DNA of 64,000 nt from Chitinophaga ginsengisegetis (lineage in GTDB: Bacteria; Bacteroidota; Bacteroidia; Chitinophagales; Chitinophagaceae). Position 1 is the first letter of the stretch; the number at the start of each line of letters is the position of its first letter. Below the pieces are notes generated by a model. The model was not told the origin of the DNA. It did not search any database and was given only the letters and a program-made list of their open reading frames with translations. Of this stretch, positions 62,973 through 64,000 are shown piece after piece. Position numbers and translations under genes: made by a program. Location of the stretch: positions 1,612,001 through 1,676,000 of the forward strand of contig NZ_FUZZ01000001.1 of NCBI RefSeq assembly GCF_900168065.1, given 5' to 3'.

Positions 62973-63869
62973 ATGCATCCAATTAAAAATAGCTGGAAGG
63001 TGGCTGTGCTGGATATGTATGAGGGTGTTCCCAATGAAGGGATGCGCTGTATCCGTGAAATATTGGCTAAATATGCCAGCATGCATGCCCTGGACCTGCA
63101 GTTTGATGAGTTTGAAGTAAGGCAGCAAATACAGGTTCCTGATACCTCCTATGACATATATATTTCCACGGGCGGCCCCGGCAGCCCGGTGGCCAGTGAA
63201 GGCAGCGACTGGGAAACCGCTTACTTTTCCCTGATAGAAAGCCTCCTGGAATGGAACCGTACCAACGAAAAGAAAAAGCCCGTCTTTTTTATCTGCCACT
63301 CCTACCAGCTCATGTGCCGCTATTATAAACTGGGAAATGTATGCAGGCGGAAATCGCCCGCATTCGGCGTATTCCCCGTGCATAAAACCGCTGCAGGCAT
63401 GCAGGAAAAGGTATTCAGCGCACTCCCCGATCCTTTTTACATTGTGGATAGCCGCGACTGGCAGGTGATTGAACTGGATTATGAAAATCTCCAGGCAATG
63501 GGCGGATATGTTATTGCGCTGGAAAAAGAACGGCCGCATGTTCCGCTGGAACGCGCCACCATGGCCATCCGATTTAATGAACACTTTATTGGTACACAGT
63601 TCCACCCGGAAGCCGATGCTGCCGGTATGCACATGTACCTCCTCCAGGAAGAAAAGAAAAAACAGGTAGTAAAGCATCACGGCCTGGAAAAATATAACAG
63701 CATGATCCGCCAGCTTACTGATCCCGGCAGGATTATGCTTACACACGACCGGTTTATTACTGCATTCCTCGACTATGCTATTTATGGCCGGCTGTCGGAC
63801 AGGCTGGCGGCCATTGAACGGCTGGTGCAGGTTGCGGCGCATCATGATAACGAGCACTCGTTCTTCTAA
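62973..63869 (+). CDS. Class I glutamine amidotransferase-like protein
   Basis: A 298-aa GAT1-fold protein. The triad is recognisable as Cys108, His211 and Glu213 (FFICHSYQ and GTQFHPEAD). STGGPGSP at 65-72 is the usual oxyanion-loop region. The nucleophile elbow departs from the canonical GxCxGxQ: Phe and Ser replace the two glycines. About 80 extra C-terminal residues follow the triad. It could release ammonia for the neighbouring ligases or act as a gamma-glutamyl hydrolase, like PuuD-type relatives. It follows the GCS2 ligase by 36 nt and precedes the partial gene by 10 nt. Confidence 0.85.
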   Translation: MHPIKNSWKVAVLDMYEGVPNEGMRCIREILAKYASMHALDLQFDEFEVRQQIQVPDTSYDIYISTGGPGSPVASEGSDWETAYFSLIESLLEWNRTNEKKKPVFFICHSYQLMCRYYKLGNVCRRKSPAFGVFPVHKTAAGMQEKVFSALPDPFYIVDSRDWQVIELDYENLQAMGGYVIALEKERPHVPLERATMAIRFNEHFIGTQFHPEADAAGMHMYLLQEEKKKQVVKHHGLEKYNSMIRQLTDPGRIMLTHDRFITAFLDYAIYGRLSDRLAAIERLVQVAAHHDNEHSFF

Positions 63870-63879
63870 TTAAAAACTT

Positions 63880-64000
63880 ATGATTCCTGCTGTCAGAAAA
63901 GCATATAATCAACAATTTACACCAGCGCAATACCAGGCTTTTTTAACAGGTATTGCGGCTGATACCGGCGTGGCGCCTGCTTTCAGGGTGGCCGAAACAC
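63880..64000 (+). CDS. Start of an unrecognised gene in the amidoligase cluster, partial
   Basis: An ATG at 63880 opens 40 codons to the window end (MIPAVRKAYNQQFTPAQYQA, then TGIAADTGVAPAFRVAET). It lies 10 nt after the amidotransferase, so it is likely in the same operon. There is no signal peptide. I vaguely recall similar starts on uncharacterised Bacteroidota proteins of ligase-like appearance, but too little is visible to name it. Confidence 0.7.
   Translation, partial: MIPAVRKAYNQQFTPAQYQAFLTGIAADTGVAPAFRVAET

Noticed and set aside
62490-63857. 455-aa minus-strand ORF opposite the amidotransferase
   Set aside because: It is antisense to two well-supported genes, and its translation lacks any family motif. 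The open frame comes from codon bias of the real genes.
1-64000. CRISPR arrays, transposases, integrases, prophage genes
   Set aside because: None were recognised. The tandem repeats found are short (7-11 bp units) and lack spacers.

Overview
The window is a 64 kb chromosomal segment of a Bacteroidota bacterium, most likely Chitinophagaceae and close to Chitinophaga. This rests on the TonB-linked SusC/SusD pairs, RagB-type lipoproteins, a FecI/FecR pair, DUF4843, PKD-like and fasciclin lipoproteins, and repeated matches to the Bacteroidetes -7 promoter box TAnnTTTG. Genus placement is inference; no rRNA or other marker is present. No phage, transposase, integrase or CRISPR array was seen.

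Layout. 0-2.4 kb: the N-terminal part of a small SH3-like protein, an unrecognised 401-aa protein, and two identical tRNA-His genes, each with its own promoter and terminator. 2.5-8.5 kb: a DUF445 membrane protein and two tandem outer-membrane beta-barrel receptors. 8.5-14 kb: pcm, a phosphohexomutase, a DUF2279 protein, a phosphoribosyltransferase, and a membrane-anchored 4Fe-4S oxidoreductase. 14.1-23.2 kb: a minus-strand block of ECF sigma, FecR, SusC (with STN domain), SusD, DUF4843 and PKD-like lipoproteins. It lies between the 4Fe-4S oxidoreductase and its probable partner, the HdrB-like protein at 23.4 kb. 24.2-32.4 kb: a housekeeping run of miaB, a MntA/HepT toxin-antitoxin pair, a sigma-54 activator, lptE, an acidic protein, secG, mltG and a YihY-family gene. 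32.5-39.6 kb: redoxin, M14 peptidase, gamma-glutamyltransferase, DUF1572, a lipoprotein and an AONS-like aminotransferase. 39.9-46.4 kb: a second SusC/SusD locus with fasciclin and DUF5007-like lipoproteins and no regulator. 47-56.8 kb: tamB, ribBA and an Oar-like TonB receptor. 57-64 kb: a siderophore-type TonB receptor, an enterochelin-esterase-like hydrolase, and a plus-strand run of esterase, ATP-grasp ligase, GCS2/YbdK carboxylate-amine ligase, class I glutamine amidotransferase and one further gene cut by the window end.

How the parts work together. The two SusCD loci should import oligomers or other large ligands. Only the first carries a FecI/FecR relay that could sense the ligand through the STN domain. 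Neither has a degradative enzyme inside the window. The best candidate for a poorly characterised system is the 59.2-64 kb amidoligase cluster. It pairs two peptide-bond-forming enzyme folds with a glutamine amidotransferase-like hydrolase and esterases, beside a siderophore-type receptor. The sequence supports the families, but the product is unknown.

Regulation seen in sequence. Exact TAnnTTTG boxes precede many genes. In four cases (pcm, the phosphoribosyltransferase, the 168-aa gene at 24.2 kb and the amidotransferase) the box ends only 4-5 nt before the ATG, which implies leaderless or nearly leaderless mRNAs.
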